From contig CANMDW010000020.1 of NCBI GenBank assembly GCA_947496705.1, forward strand, positions 34,258-98,257: a stretch of DNA of 64,000 nt. Reading direction: 5' to 3'. Both the position numbers and the translations under genes were made by a program. Below the pieces are notes generated by a model, which did not search any database, was not told the DNA's origin, and was given only the letters and a program-made list of their open reading frames with translations. Each line of letters opens with the position of its first letter. Positions within the stretch are counted from its first letter, which is position 1. Shown piece after piece: positions 9,838 to 20,209 of this stretch. The DNA comes from an uncultured Aquimarina sp. (lineage in GTDB: Bacteria; Bacteroidota; Bacteroidia; Flavobacteriales; Flavobacteriaceae).

Positions 9838-10779
9838 ATGTTAAAATCAAAACCAACAGACGACCAATGGAGGGCTTTTTTCAGAGGAGAAAGCTCAAAA
9901 GAGGAGTATGTCTGGTTAAAATCACTGCTGGACAGTGGTGAAGCAGACGAGGCCTTAAAGCGTTTGTATGATACAGATTCTTTGGAGAAAGAAGCAGAAT
10001 CTTTTGAGCTGGATAAAGCATTAGCTTTTAAAAACCTTCATAAGAAGTTGGGCTCCAGGCAAACTTCCAGAAGATTTTTATATCCTGCAGTGGCTGCTGC
10101 TGCAACGATTGCTTTGCTGCTGGGATTTTGGTTTGGAAATACGATACTTTTTAATGAACAATCTATAGATTACGCCAGTAATCCTATGGAAACATTAAAA
10201 ATCTCTTTGCCTGATGGCTCAGCGGTTGTTTTGAATGCGAATAGCTCATTGCATTATACCGAAGAATCCGGTTATAGAAAGGTAAATTTGATGGGAGAAG
10301 CATTTTTTGATGTAGAAAGAAATGAAAATATGCCATTTGTTATTACTGCCAAAGATTTGCGTGTTGAAGTCCTCGGGACCTCATTTAATGTTAAGGCATA
10401 TAATGAAAAGAATAGTTTTGTAACAGTAAGCTCAGGTAAAGTAAAGGTGGAAGATGAAGATCAGGATGTGGTACTTATAAAAGGAGAAGAAGTAGCACAC
10501 ATAGGCGAAGATCTTCAGAAACAAGATGCTTCAACTACAAGAATTTCTTGGTTGTCAGGAAAAAAAGTCTATGAGAATACTCCTCTCAAAGAGATTTTTG
10601 AAGACCTTACCTCCTGGTATGGTATCAGGATTGAAGCGTCAGAAGCTATAAAAAATATAACATACACAGCAACTATATCCTTGGATCAAGGGATAGAGGA
10701 TTTCTTAACAAGTCTTCAGATTTCAGAAAATATAAATTTCACTATCTTTGAGCAATACGTTCGATTGCTCAAAGATTAA
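9838..10779 (+). CDS. FecR-family anti-sigma / sigma regulator
   Basis: DDQWRAFFRGESSKEEYVWL; TM helix; LKISLPDGSAVVLNANSSLHY; FDVERNENMPFVITAKDLRVEVLGTSFNVKAY. Confidence 0.93.
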   Translation: MLKSKPTDDQWRAFFRGESSKEEYVWLKSLLDSGEADEALKRLYDTDSLEKEAESFELDKALAFKNLHKKLGSRQTSRRFLYPAVAAAATIALLLGFWFGNTILFNEQSIDYASNPMETLKISLPDGSAVVLNANSSLHYTEESGYRKVNLMGEAFFDVERNENMPFVITAKDLRVEVLGTSFNVKAYNEKNSFVTVSSGKVKVEDEDQDVVLIKGEEVAHIGEDLQKQDASTTRISWLSGKKVYENTPLKEIFEDLTSWYGIRIEASEAIKNITYTATISLDQGIEDFLTSLQISENINFTIFEQYVRLLKD

Positions 10780-10783
10780 TTAG

Positions 10784-13700
10784 GTGATTTATAAAGTTTT
10801 TGATGCAGAATATTCTATTTTGGTGTATTGGCGCCCATTTTTCTTTTTCTTTTTTTTAAGTGGTTTTTCTCTTTTTTCTCAGGATAAAGATTGGATTCCA
10901 AAAGATTCTGTGACCAGAAAAAAAGCAATTAGACTCATTGAAAACAATGAGGGATACCACTTTTTTTTTAATTCTAAAGTCGTTGACACGAAAAAAAAAG
11001 TGCTTCTATCTGATCCTGTAAGTATGGATGAGCTCATTTCACAACTTGTATCCGGAAGTAATCTAAACTATCAAATAAAACAGCAAACCATTATTCTTTT
11101 TCCTGCAGCAGCAGGCAGTATTACTTCAGGGGAAGCATACCTCTTTTCTGGCAAATCAGATAAGTTAGTATTTAAAATATTTGACCTCTACACCAGAGAA
11201 CCATTGGCAGGAGCAGTTATAAGCAACAAAAAAAAGAAGATAGAAGAAATATCTGAGTTAGATGGTACCGCAAGTATAGACTATAATGGGGGTTTTGAAG
11301 ATACTATTTTTGAAATTAAATATTTAGGATATAAGACCAAAGATATATTGATCAAGACCAAACCGAAACCTAATACACTTATCGAAGTGGTAATGGAACC
11401 TGATATTGAAGAGCTGGGAATAGTAACCGTGAGTGGAAATCTAGAAAAACGATTGAAAGAAGTAAATGCACAGAAGAATTTTATAAATAACATTCAGGTT
11501 TTGGCTGCCGATACCAAAGATCGTTTACCAGATCAAAACGCGAGCGAAGCCATACAACGAATGTCTGGAGCTACTATTACCAGAAGTTATGGAGAAGGCA
11601 ATGCGATAGCATTAAGAGGTACGCCTATTAGTTACTCAACAGTCCAATACAATGGAGAAAACCTTCCTGCTACTCAGGTAGAAGGAATTCGGCAAGTAAA
11701 TTTGTTGGGCTTTGGAATAGATCAAATTGACAACATACACATTGTTAAAACAATACGGGCAGAGATGGATGGTGATGCTATTGGGGGTGCAGTAGATCTC
11801 ATTCCTTCATTTGCTAATTCTAAAGAGTTATCTATAAAGTCAGAGCTGGGAAGCGGTTATAATAATTTATCAAAAGGATATAATGTAACAGGCATGGTGC
11901 TGTTATCAAAACGCTTTTTCAATCAACAATTAGGCATTAAGCTGGGCGGAAATATATACAGAACAGATAATGGCAGGGACCGTACTGAAATAACATGGGA
12001 TGATAGAGATCTTCCTACAGGAGAAAGCGTATATCTTATTGATAATTATAATTTTAGGGATTTAGAGAATCAAAGAACGCGTTTGGGCTATAACCTTTCT
12101 ATGGATTATAGATATGGTAGCGAGAGTAAACTGTTTTTTCACCTGTTGTATAATAGTCTCACCGATAAAGAAGTACGAAACCGATTGCGATACAGGGCAT
12201 TCAGAGGTGATTATATAAACGAAATTCGGGTAAATGGTGCGACTATAGAAAGAGACCTTCGTGATCGTACCAAAACCAGGGAAAATATTTCTTTCCAGTT
12301 GGGAAATCGCCATTTTATTGATAACTGGAGGTTTGATTCTTCATTTTTTTATTCAAAGACAGATCGCTCGGAAGAAGCTGTTCGCGCAACTTTTTCTAGA
12401 GATAGTATTGATCTGTTATTTACAGATATCCATGGTGATTTCCCAAAAGTTCAGGGCGTTTCAGAAAATGAAGAAGATCCATCCCTTTACACTTTAGAAT
12501 CCTTCAGGCCAAAGGATAATATATCTGTTATAGGAGAAAATATAGCAGTAAAGCTGGATATAAAAAAAAGAATGAGAACTACTGTTGGAAAACTAAAAAT
12601 AAAGGGAGGAATAAAGTATCGTCATATGCATCACAAAAGTGTAAGAAACACTTCTTTTTTTAGAAATTCGGGAATAGAAGCACTTAACTTTTCTGAAGTA
12701 TCTAATAATGTAGAAAAAGAGAAGTTCATGCGAGGAAATCTTCCTTTTACTCATAGGATTGATACAGGCCGTTTAATCAATTTTTTTAATAACAATCCAA
12801 ATGAATTCAGAGAAGACATAGAGGAATCATCCAGATTAGCATCCAGTTTTTTTTCTAAGGTCGATGAACAAGTAAAAGCCTTTTTTATATCGGCCAAGCT
12901 ACAGAGAAAAAAATGGGTTTTTCTTGCAGGATTTCGATTAGAACATAATACTGCCGAATATACAGGAAATGAGATCACATTCAATGAAGATGAAAGTATA
13001 GCTGCTGTGACACCACAAATTGCCAAAACAAACTATACTATTCCGCTCCCCAATTTCCAATTAAAATATGAAATCAATCAAAAATCTCAGGCAAGATTTG
13101 CTTTTACATTTGGGTATTCCAGGCCTGATTATAACACAATAACACCAACCAGGATTATCGATAGAGCAGATCAAAATGTATTTCTTGGTAATCCCGATCT
13201 ACAACCTGTTCGATCTGCTAATATTGATTTGGCATATGAATACTATCTGGGAGATATAGGGGTCGTTTCTGTCTCTGGGTTTTATAAAAGGATTACAGAT
13301 TTTAATTACAGAAGAGAGACCAGTGTTACAGGCAACGAATGGGAAGATGCAAATCTTTACACAGGTTATGAACTGGAAACTTATGAAAACGGAAAGTATG
13401 CAAACCTGTTTGGGCTCGAATTGAATGCACAAACCCGATTAAAGTTTTTACCAGGTTTTCTTCAGTATTTTACTGTGATGGGCAATTATAGCCTTACCAC
13501 TTCAAAAGCGATAGTAAGCCCCGGTGTATCCTTTAGATTACCGGGCCAGGCAGAATCTTTCGGTAATATCGTTTTGTCATATGATCAAAAAGGATTTTCG
13601 ACAGGATTGGCCTTAAATTATAATGCAGGGTATACATTCTCTATAGGAAACACAAGAGATGAAGATCAATTATTCGATAGCCGCTATCAGTTGGATTTCA

Positions 13701-13858
13701 ATATCTCCCAAAAAATAAATAAAAATTTTAGGGTGTATGCCGAGGCGATTAATATCACAGACCAACCGCTACGTGGTTTTTTTGGTAACTCAAACCAGGT
13801 GAGTGAATTAGAAATCTATTCGTGGTGGGTTCGCGCCGGGATTGGGTGGAAATTCTAG
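10784..13858 (+). CDS. TonB-dependent receptor with N-terminal STN-like domain
   Basis: GTG start 5 nt after the fecR stop; secretin/TonB short N-terminal region; TIRAEMDGDAIGGAVDL plug motif; C-terminal SWWVRAGIGWKF. Confidence 0.92.
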   Translation: MIYKVFDAEYSILVYWRPFFFFFFLSGFSLFSQDKDWIPKDSVTRKKAIRLIENNEGYHFFFNSKVVDTKKKVLLSDPVSMDELISQLVSGSNLNYQIKQQTIILFPAAAGSITSGEAYLFSGKSDKLVFKIFDLYTREPLAGAVISNKKKKIEEISELDGTASIDYNGGFEDTIFEIKYLGYKTKDILIKTKPKPNTLIEVVMEPDIEELGIVTVSGNLEKRLKEVNAQKNFINNIQVLAADTKDRLPDQNASEAIQRMSGATITRSYGEGNAIALRGTPISYSTVQYNGENLPATQVEGIRQVNLLGFGIDQIDNIHIVKTIRAEMDGDAIGGAVDLIPSFANSKELSIKSELGSGYNNLSKGYNVTGMVLLSKRFFNQQLGIKLGGNIYRTDNGRDRTEITWDDRDLPTGESVYLIDNYNFRDLENQRTRLGYNLSMDYRYGSESKLFFHLLYNSLTDKEVRNRLRYRAFRGDYINEIRVNGATIERDLRDRTKTRENISFQLGNRHFIDNWRFDSSFFYSKTDRSEEAVRATFSRDSIDLLFTDIHGDFPKVQGVSENEEDPSLYTLESFRPKDNISVIGENIAVKLDIKKRMRTTVGKLKIKGGIKYRHMHHKSVRNTSFFRNSGIEALNFSEVSNNVEKEKFMRGNLPFTHRIDTGRLINFFNNNPNEFREDIEESSRLASSFFSKVDEQVKAFFISAKLQRKKWVFLAGFRLEHNTAEYTGNEITFNEDESIAAVTPQIAKTNYTIPLPNFQLKYEINQKSQARFAFTFGYSRPDYNTITPTRIIDRADQNVFLGNPDLQPVRSANIDLAYEYYLGDIGVVSVSGFYKRITDFNYRRETSVTGNEWEDANLYTGYELETYENGKYANLFGLELNAQTRLKFLPGFLQYFTVMGNYSLTTSKAIVSPGVSFRLPGQAESFGNIVLSYDQKGFSTGLALNYNAGYTFSIGNTRDEDQLFDSRYQLDFNISQKINKNFRVYAEAINITDQPLRGFFGNSNQVSELEIYSWWVRAGIGWKF

Positions 13859-13962
13859 TTCACTTGCCGGTTATTTAATCGTATAATTTATTTTCATCAT
13901 TAAGTAAATTTATCGAACCATACGTTTTACTTAGAGATCTTAGAAAAAAAAACGTAAGTATT

Positions 13963-15072
13963 ATGAAAAAGATACATAGATTCTTCATTTTATTATTCCT
14001 TAATTCTCTTTACATCACTGCACAAGTAGGTCCTATAACGGGCGAAGCGCAATTGCGTCTTTCTCCAATCTGGACACGTGTTGCCGATGTATTTGGCGAA
14101 GCAGGATCGGTAGAAAGTGCCGAATTCTCGAGGGATGGTAAGTATATCGTTACCGGAACTAAATTTGATAACAGCCTTATTATGTGGCGCACCAGTGATG
14201 GAGCAGAACTTTGGCGTGCTTATGCCGCAGAAGAAATAGAACGTGTTGCCTTCTCTCCCGATGACAAATTCGTAGCAAGTATTAGTGAGGATTATTTGAT
14301 TACCATTTATGAATCCAAAACAGGTAAAGAAGTCCGGCGTATCGAGCTGGAAACTGCAGCAGATGGTTTGGCCTATGCCAATAAGAAAAACATTTTGATC
14401 TCGGGTCAGGAAAAGATAAAAAAAGATGGGAAGATAATAGGATATATCAGAGCGTACAATATGGATACCGGAGAATTAATGTATAAACTCGATCAGGGTG
14501 AAACCGTAAATGAAATTCAATTCTCTACCGATGATAAATATTTTCTTAGTGCCGGGATGAATTCTGAAATTCGTATTTGGGAAACCGAAACAGGAAAGCC
14601 CGTAAAAACATTAAAACCCGATCGGGAGTTTGGCTTTGTTTGCGGGTTTTTCTCTCCAGACACCAAATATGTTGTAGCATCTGGTTTTGAAGGGGATATT
14701 TTTCTTTGGGATCTTGAAACAGGAAAACTCCTGCGTAAATGGAATACCAGCGGACGTAAAGTAGAAACCCTGGCATTTACTCCCGATGGAAATTATATTT
14801 TATCTGCAGGTAACGACCCGTATATCAGGATCTATCGTACATCACAAATTTTGGATCAGATAGGCAAAGTCCCCATTGCTTATGCTGTGCATGCAAACGA
14901 TCAGGCAGAGTATATCGATTTTAATGCAGATGGAAGTTTCCTTACCAGTGCCCATCAGGATGGAACCGTACGTCTTTGGGCATTTATGGGTGAGGAGCAA
15001 GGCCTCAATGCAAGAAGACATAAAGAAGTAAAGAAAGGCCAATCTGATGCAAAGCGTAAAAAAGTAAAATAG
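13963..15072 (+). CDS. secreted WD40-repeat beta-propeller protein
   Basis: Signal peptide; repeated FSPDDKFVAS / IRIWETETGKPVKTL / VRLWAF WD40-type blades. Confidence 0.9.
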   Translation: MKKIHRFFILLFLNSLYITAQVGPITGEAQLRLSPIWTRVADVFGEAGSVESAEFSRDGKYIVTGTKFDNSLIMWRTSDGAELWRAYAAEEIERVAFSPDDKFVASISEDYLITIYESKTGKEVRRIELETAADGLAYANKKNILISGQEKIKKDGKIIGYIRAYNMDTGELMYKLDQGETVNEIQFSTDDKYFLSAGMNSEIRIWETETGKPVKTLKPDREFGFVCGFFSPDTKYVVASGFEGDIFLWDLETGKLLRKWNTSGRKVETLAFTPDGNYILSAGNDPYIRIYRTSQILDQIGKVPIAYAVHANDQAEYIDFNADGSFLTSAHQDGTVRLWAFMGEEQGLNARRHKEVKKGQSDAKRKKVK

Positions 15073-15077
15073 CCATA

Positions 15078-15683
15078 ATGAAAATCATAGGAATAGGAGC
15101 TAATTTTTATAAAAGAGAAAGTGAACGTGATCTCCTTTCTGAAGAGCTGTTGATCTTTACCAAACCAGCTTCTTCTATAGCCAAAGGGAGTGTATGGCAT
15201 TATCCTTCTTGTAGTTTGAAAGTGTTCTACGAAATGGAAATAGTGCTGAAAATCAACAAAACCTTATCAAAAGTTACAACAGAAGAAGCCTATAATGCTT
15301 TTGATGAGATCGCCCTGGGGATAGATTGGACTGCAAAAGATCTTCAGGCTAAGGCCAAAGAAAAAGGATTTCCATGGGCATTTGCCAAAGGTTTTGATGA
15401 AGCTACCTTTTTAAGTGAGTTTTTACCTGTTTCAGAATTTGAAGATGTTCGCAACCTGAACCTAACTTTTAAGGTAAATGGCGAGACTCGCGAAAAAGGT
15501 AATATACAACAACTTAAAGCAAATTACGAACAGATAATTTCCTATACATCTCAATTTATGACCTTGCATTGGGGAGATTTAATTATGACCGGAGCACCAC
15601 CGTCTCCGGGAGAGATTTTTAAAGGTGATCATTGTGAAGGATTTATCGGAGATAGGAAATTATTGGATTTTAAAGTAGTGTAA
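15078..15683 (+). CDS. fumarylacetoacetate hydrolase (FAH) family protein
   Basis: YEMEIVLKINKTL, LGIDWTAKDLQAKAKEKGFPWAFAKGFD, MTLHWGDLIMTGAPPSPGEI. Confidence 0.9.
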   Translation: MKIIGIGANFYKRESERDLLSEELLIFTKPASSIAKGSVWHYPSCSLKVFYEMEIVLKINKTLSKVTTEEAYNAFDEIALGIDWTAKDLQAKAKEKGFPWAFAKGFDEATFLSEFLPVSEFEDVRNLNLTFKVNGETREKGNIQQLKANYEQIISYTSQFMTLHWGDLIMTGAPPSPGEIFKGDHCEGFIGDRKLLDFKVV

Positions 15684-15686
15684 AGA

Positions 15687-17255
15687 ATGAAAAAAATACT
15701 ATTTGGAGTGTTTGCGATAATTGCATTGGTGTCTTGCGAAAAAGTAAAGCCCAAAGCAGACCTTGCCAAAGGAAAACAATTATACAACCAGCAATGCGCC
15801 GCATGTCATCAACCCAATGGTAGGGGAATTAATGGAACACACCCACCACTAGAGGGTACCCCATGGGTTACGGGTAATAAAGAACGATTGATTAAGATAA
15901 TGATCCATGGATTGCAGGAAAAGATCAGGGTAAAAGGAGAAATATATGATAATGTGATGCCAGGAGTTGCACATCTTTCTGATGAAGAAATAGCTAATAT
16001 TTTGAGTTATATCCGAAATGATTTTGAGAACAATGCTTCAGAGGTTTTGGCTCATGAAGTTGCTGTTGTAAGAGCTGGTAAATCCCTCAATGAACCTGAA
16101 GATCTGTCATCGGTTGCACCCGTAAACGATTATTCAAAACGCAAGAAAAAAGATCGTGTACAGAGTAGGGTAGGATCGGTTTTTAAAGGCAAACAAGTTT
16201 TCCTCGACCAAATCAAAGTTCCTGAAGGATTTACGATCGAAGTGTTTGCAGATAGCCTCGAGAATCCCCGCTCACTTGCTTTGGGTAGTACAGGGACGAT
16301 TTTTGTTGGATCAAGACGTAATGAAGGGCATTTTGTGTATGCATTGAAGGATGAAGACAAAGATGGTAAAGCAGATAAGACGATCAAAATCGAAAAAGGA
16401 TTAGAATGGAATCCTATGGGGGTTGCGATACGAGGAGAAGATTTGTATGTAGGAGAAATCCATAGGATTGTGCGATATAAAAATATTGAAGCAAATCTGG
16501 ACAATCCTCCAACTCCTGAAATTATATTTAATTACCCGCCGATCAAAAAACATGGAGATAAATATATTCGGTTTGGCCCAGATGATATGTTATATGTACC
16601 CGTTGGGGCACCATGTAATAATTGCAGGGAAGAAAACCCTGTTTTTGGATCTATTACCCGTATCTCTTCAGAAGGAAAAGATTTTGAAATCGTGGCACAT
16701 GGTGTTCGTAACAGCCGTGGATATGACTGGCACCCCGCAACCCAAGAACTCTGGTTTAGCGACAACGGTCGTGATTTGTTGGGCGATGATATTCCTCCCT
16801 GTGAGATTAACAAATTAGGTAATGTGGGAGATCACTACGGTTATCCTTTTTGGCATGGATTTGATGTAAAAGATCCCGAATTTGGAGATCAACGACCTCA
16901 GAATGATTTTGTTGAACCTGTATTTGGACTGGTAGCACATGCTGCTCCCGTAAGCTTAAAATTTTATACAGGAGATATGTTCCCTTCGACATATAAAAAT
17001 GTAATGCTGGTTTCAGAGCATGGCTCCTGGAACCGAACTGAAAAACAAGGGTATCGTATTATGAAATTAGTGATCGAAAATAATAAGGTAATTAGTTATG
17101 ATCCCTTCATTACAGGTTGGCTGGATACAGAAAAAAATGATGCATGGGGCCGGCCGGTCGACATGTTACAAATGCCCGATGGATCCTTATTGATAAGTGA
17201 TGATTATGCAAGTGTGATTTATAGACTTAGCTATAAAGAAGATAAAACATCTTAA
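15687..17255 (+). CDS. lipoprotein: N-terminal cytochrome c fused to sorbosone/PQQ-dependent sugar dehydrogenase-like beta-propeller
   Basis: Lipobox-like LVSC; CAACH haem motif; DSLENPRSLALGSTGTIFVGSR; GVRNSRGYDWHPATQELWFSDNGRDLLGDDIPPCEIN. Confidence 0.9.
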   Translation: MKKILFGVFAIIALVSCEKVKPKADLAKGKQLYNQQCAACHQPNGRGINGTHPPLEGTPWVTGNKERLIKIMIHGLQEKIRVKGEIYDNVMPGVAHLSDEEIANILSYIRNDFENNASEVLAHEVAVVRAGKSLNEPEDLSSVAPVNDYSKRKKKDRVQSRVGSVFKGKQVFLDQIKVPEGFTIEVFADSLENPRSLALGSTGTIFVGSRRNEGHFVYALKDEDKDGKADKTIKIEKGLEWNPMGVAIRGEDLYVGEIHRIVRYKNIEANLDNPPTPEIIFNYPPIKKHGDKYIRFGPDDMLYVPVGAPCNNCREENPVFGSITRISSEGKDFEIVAHGVRNSRGYDWHPATQELWFSDNGRDLLGDDIPPCEINKLGNVGDHYGYPFWHGFDVKDPEFGDQRPQNDFVEPVFGLVAHAAPVSLKFYTGDMFPSTYKNVMLVSEHGSWNRTEKQGYRIMKLVIENNKVISYDPFITGWLDTEKNDAWGRPVDMLQMPDGSLLISDDYASVIYRLSYKEDKTS

Positions 17256-17276
17256 ATTTATGGTTAAGAAAAAATA

Positions 17277-18635
17277 ATGCATACTTTAGTACTTATGATC
17301 ACAGGACCATCTTTATTACTTCTCATATTAGCATCTATTGTCTTAATTATACTACTAACAGCCAAATTCAAGCTTCATCCGTTTCTTGCATTAATTATAG
17401 CTTGTTTTTTTCTGGGTATTACAGTCAGGATCCCTTTACCAGAGCTTGTAAAATCTATGGAAAATGGTTTTGGAGGACTCATGAAGTATATTGGGATGAT
17501 CGTCATATTTGGCAGCATCATAGGGGTCTTTCTCGAAAAATCTGGAGGAGCAATGAAAATTGCACAGCGTATTATTTCCCTTACGGGAAAAGGAAAAACT
17601 ATCCCAGCCATTTCTTTAATAGGAGCAGTAGTGAGTATTCCTGTATTTTGCGATAGTGGATTTATTTTATTATCTGGTTTATCTGATAAGTTGAGTAAGC
17701 TAAGCAATGCTACCAAATCCAGCTTGAGTCTGGCTTTGGCTACAGGATTGTATACGACACATACGCTGATCCCTCCAACACCAGGCCCAATTGCCGCTGC
17801 CGGAAATATAGGTGCTTCAGCCTATTTGGGTACTATTATCCTGGTAGGAATCTGTTTTAGTATCCCCATCTTGTGGATCACACAAATTTTTTCTAAACGA
17901 TTAGGAAGAAATATTGAAACAAATGAGATTTTGGATAATGACACCATTGCTGTGGATGAACCCGATACAATGCCTTCCATAATTAGTGCCTTGATACCAT
18001 TAATTATTCCTATAGCATTGATTGCTTCGGGAACGGTATTTCGTTTTTTTAAGATACAATTAGAGTGGTTAAATTTTATAAGTTCTCCGTTGGTTGCCAT
18101 ATTTATCGGAGCTATTTTGGCGATGCTTCTATTACGCCCAACAGGTTTAAAAAACATGTCCCAATGGTTTACCGAAGCTATTAAGGTTTCTGGGCCAATA
18201 TTGATTATTACTGCAGCGGGTGGTGCTTTTGGCGGAGTTTTAAAGGCAACACCACTTTCTGAATATGTAGGGAAATGGCTAACTTCTGGGGATTCTGGAA
18301 GTATTTTGATTTTGGTGATCATTTTTCTTATCGCAGCTGTTTTAAAATCGGCACAGGGATCTTCGACCAGTGCTATGGTGATTACCTCTTCATTATTGGC
18401 ACCCCTGGTTGTAGAACTAGGATGGGATTTGCCAATACAATATGCATTGGCAGTCATGGCAATAGGAGGTGGGGCTATGACGGTCTCGCATTTTAACGAT
18501 AGTTATTTTTGGGTGGTATCCCAGTTTAGCGGTATGAGTGCCAAAGATACCAATCGGTCTTTTACCTTAATTACTGCAATGCAGGGGCTATTAGTACTCA
18601 CACTTTCTATTTTGATCTGGATTTTATTTGTTTGA
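17277..18635 (+). CDS. GntP-family gluconate/sugar-acid permease
   Basis: Multi-TM; VRIPLPELVKSMENGFGGLMKYIGMIVIFGSIIGVFLEKSGGA; TTHTLIPPTPGPIAAAGNIGA; QGSSTSAMVITSS. Confidence 0.92.
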   Translation: MHTLVLMITGPSLLLLILASIVLIILLTAKFKLHPFLALIIACFFLGITVRIPLPELVKSMENGFGGLMKYIGMIVIFGSIIGVFLEKSGGAMKIAQRIISLTGKGKTIPAISLIGAVVSIPVFCDSGFILLSGLSDKLSKLSNATKSSLSLALATGLYTTHTLIPPTPGPIAAAGNIGASAYLGTIILVGICFSIPILWITQIFSKRLGRNIETNEILDNDTIAVDEPDTMPSIISALIPLIIPIALIASGTVFRFFKIQLEWLNFISSPLVAIFIGAILAMLLLRPTGLKNMSQWFTEAIKVSGPILIITAAGGAFGGVLKATPLSEYVGKWLTSGDSGSILILVIIFLIAAVLKSAQGSSTSAMVITSSLLAPLVVELGWDLPIQYALAVMAIGGGAMTVSHFNDSYFWVVSQFSGMSAKDTNRSFTLITAMQGLLVLTLSILIWILFV

Positions 18636-19043
18636 GATGTCATTCAAAAAATTTAACAGTAGCTATAAAACCTATTCTACCGTGTTATCCATATCTTTTT
18701 AGTAAGCAATTCTAAAGCAATTTGGCATTGGTAAAAGCTCTCCCTTTTAGCTAAAGGGGAGCCTGTCTGTCGCCAGCCGGCCAGGCAGGCTTGCTTCGGG
18801 AGAAAGAGGGGTTTGCTATACGTACTGCTTCACTTCTTTTATTTACTTTTACTAGCATCCGAAAGTTGCGTTTTTAAACTTAACTATAAGAATCAATATA
18901 TTGAAAAGTTCAGATCCCAAAGATTTTATCTTTGGGGTCTTATAACATGGTTTTTTTAGTAAAAACTTATTTTTTGGATAAACTATTTACAGATAAGTGA
19001 TAGCTTTAACTAAAAAGAGAGGCATTTTGGTACGCCGCTATGA

Positions 19044-19733
19044 TTATTTAGCACTCGCTACGATCCTGTCGATGGTGATATTGATTTGGTTGATAGATAC
19101 ATCAACACCAGCTACGGTTTCGTCTATAAACGCTGCATCGATCACTATATAAAATTTTTGCAAGGCATCGGTCAATATCTTACGGGTTTGGTCATCGGTA
19201 AGGGTGTCTTTGGTTGCTTTTTGCTTGTTACGCTCTATAAATACTTTCTCAAATGCGATTTGATCTGTTTTTAATTCTGAGAGCCAATCGGTAAGATGAG
19301 CAATTTGCAAGTCTGCTATGGCTTGTTTGGTTTCCAGATCTTTAAAGAGCTTGTTTAACCGGGAGCTTTCTACCGGGTAGCTGGATTTAATCAGATTTTT
19401 ACCGTGTTTTATTAGTATCGAATCTAATCGTTTACAAGCTTGTTGATATAAAGGGTTGCTATGTCTTTTTAAACCTGCCTCTATATGGTCGCGTATGCCG
19501 CGATAATTATCGTCTCGTTTTGCGTCTGCCAGTGTTACAGCGGCAGTTAATGCTTCTTTAGTAGTTTTTCCTATACCTTTTTGTGCTTCATCTTTTGCAT
19601 TGCTTAGCCTGGTAATACTTTTAGAGAAAGCAGCTTCATCAGGATGATTGGTCGTAATAGTCGTTATCGATTCTGTAGCTAGTGTAATCATCGCCTCTGG
19701 TGAGAGGGATGAATAAGGGAATTTTTTGATCAT
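19044..19733 (-). CDS. DUF6261-like hypothetical protein
   Basis: Full-length helical ORF MIKKFPYSSLSPEAMITLATESITTI...; family assignment from memory. Confidence 0.6.
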   Translation of the reverse strand: MIKKFPYSSLSPEAMITLATESITTITTNHPDEAAFSKSITRLSNAKDEAQKGIGKTTKEALTAAVTLADAKRDDNYRGIRDHIEAGLKRHSNPLYQQACKRLDSILIKHGKNLIKSSYPVESSRLNKLFKDLETKQAIADLQIAHLTDWLSELKTDQIAFEKVFIERNKQKATKDTLTDDQTRKILTDALQKFYIVIDAAFIDETVAGVDVSINQINITIDRIVASAK

Positions 19734-19830
19734 AATATACTTTGGTTAATGTTATATAATAATTACGAAAATAAATGAAAAAAGAGAATATGACCAATAA
19801 AATCTTAAAATAAAGTATTCATATTTTAAA

Positions 19831-20180
19831 TTATTTTTCCCGCAGCACAGATTGGCAATTCTGAAGGCTTGATTTTTTTCGCCCGCTGGGATTGGCGATT
19901 CTGAAGGCCTGATTTTTTTCACCTGCTGGGATTGGCGATTCTGAAGACTTGATTTTTTTCGCCCGCTGGGATTGGTGATTCTGAAGGCTTGATTTTTTTC
20001 GCCCGCTGGGATTGGCGATTCTGAAGGCTTGATTTTTTTCACCTGCTGGGATTGGTAATTCTGAAGGCTTGATTTTTTTCGCCCGCTGGGATTGGCGATT
20101 CTGAAGGCTTGATTTTTTTCACCCGCTGGGATTGGTGATTCTGAAGACCTGGTTTTATTTTCGCAGCGCAGTTTGAGGTA
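19831..20180. repeat. 40-bp tandem array A (7 full units plus degenerate ends)
   Basis: CTGAAGGCTTGATTTTTTTCGCCCGCTGGGATTGGCGATT repeated exactly every 40 bp from 19861 to 20140; divergent terminal units at both ends. Confidence 0.95.
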
Positions 20181-20209
20181 AGAAGCCGGAAGTACCAACA
20201 GTTTTATTG

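Noticed and set aside
19752-20198. 148-aa repeat ORF ESPIPAGEKNQAFRIANPSGRKKSSLQN
   Set aside because: Produced by reading the 40-bp tandem array through three frames; no independent coding evidence.
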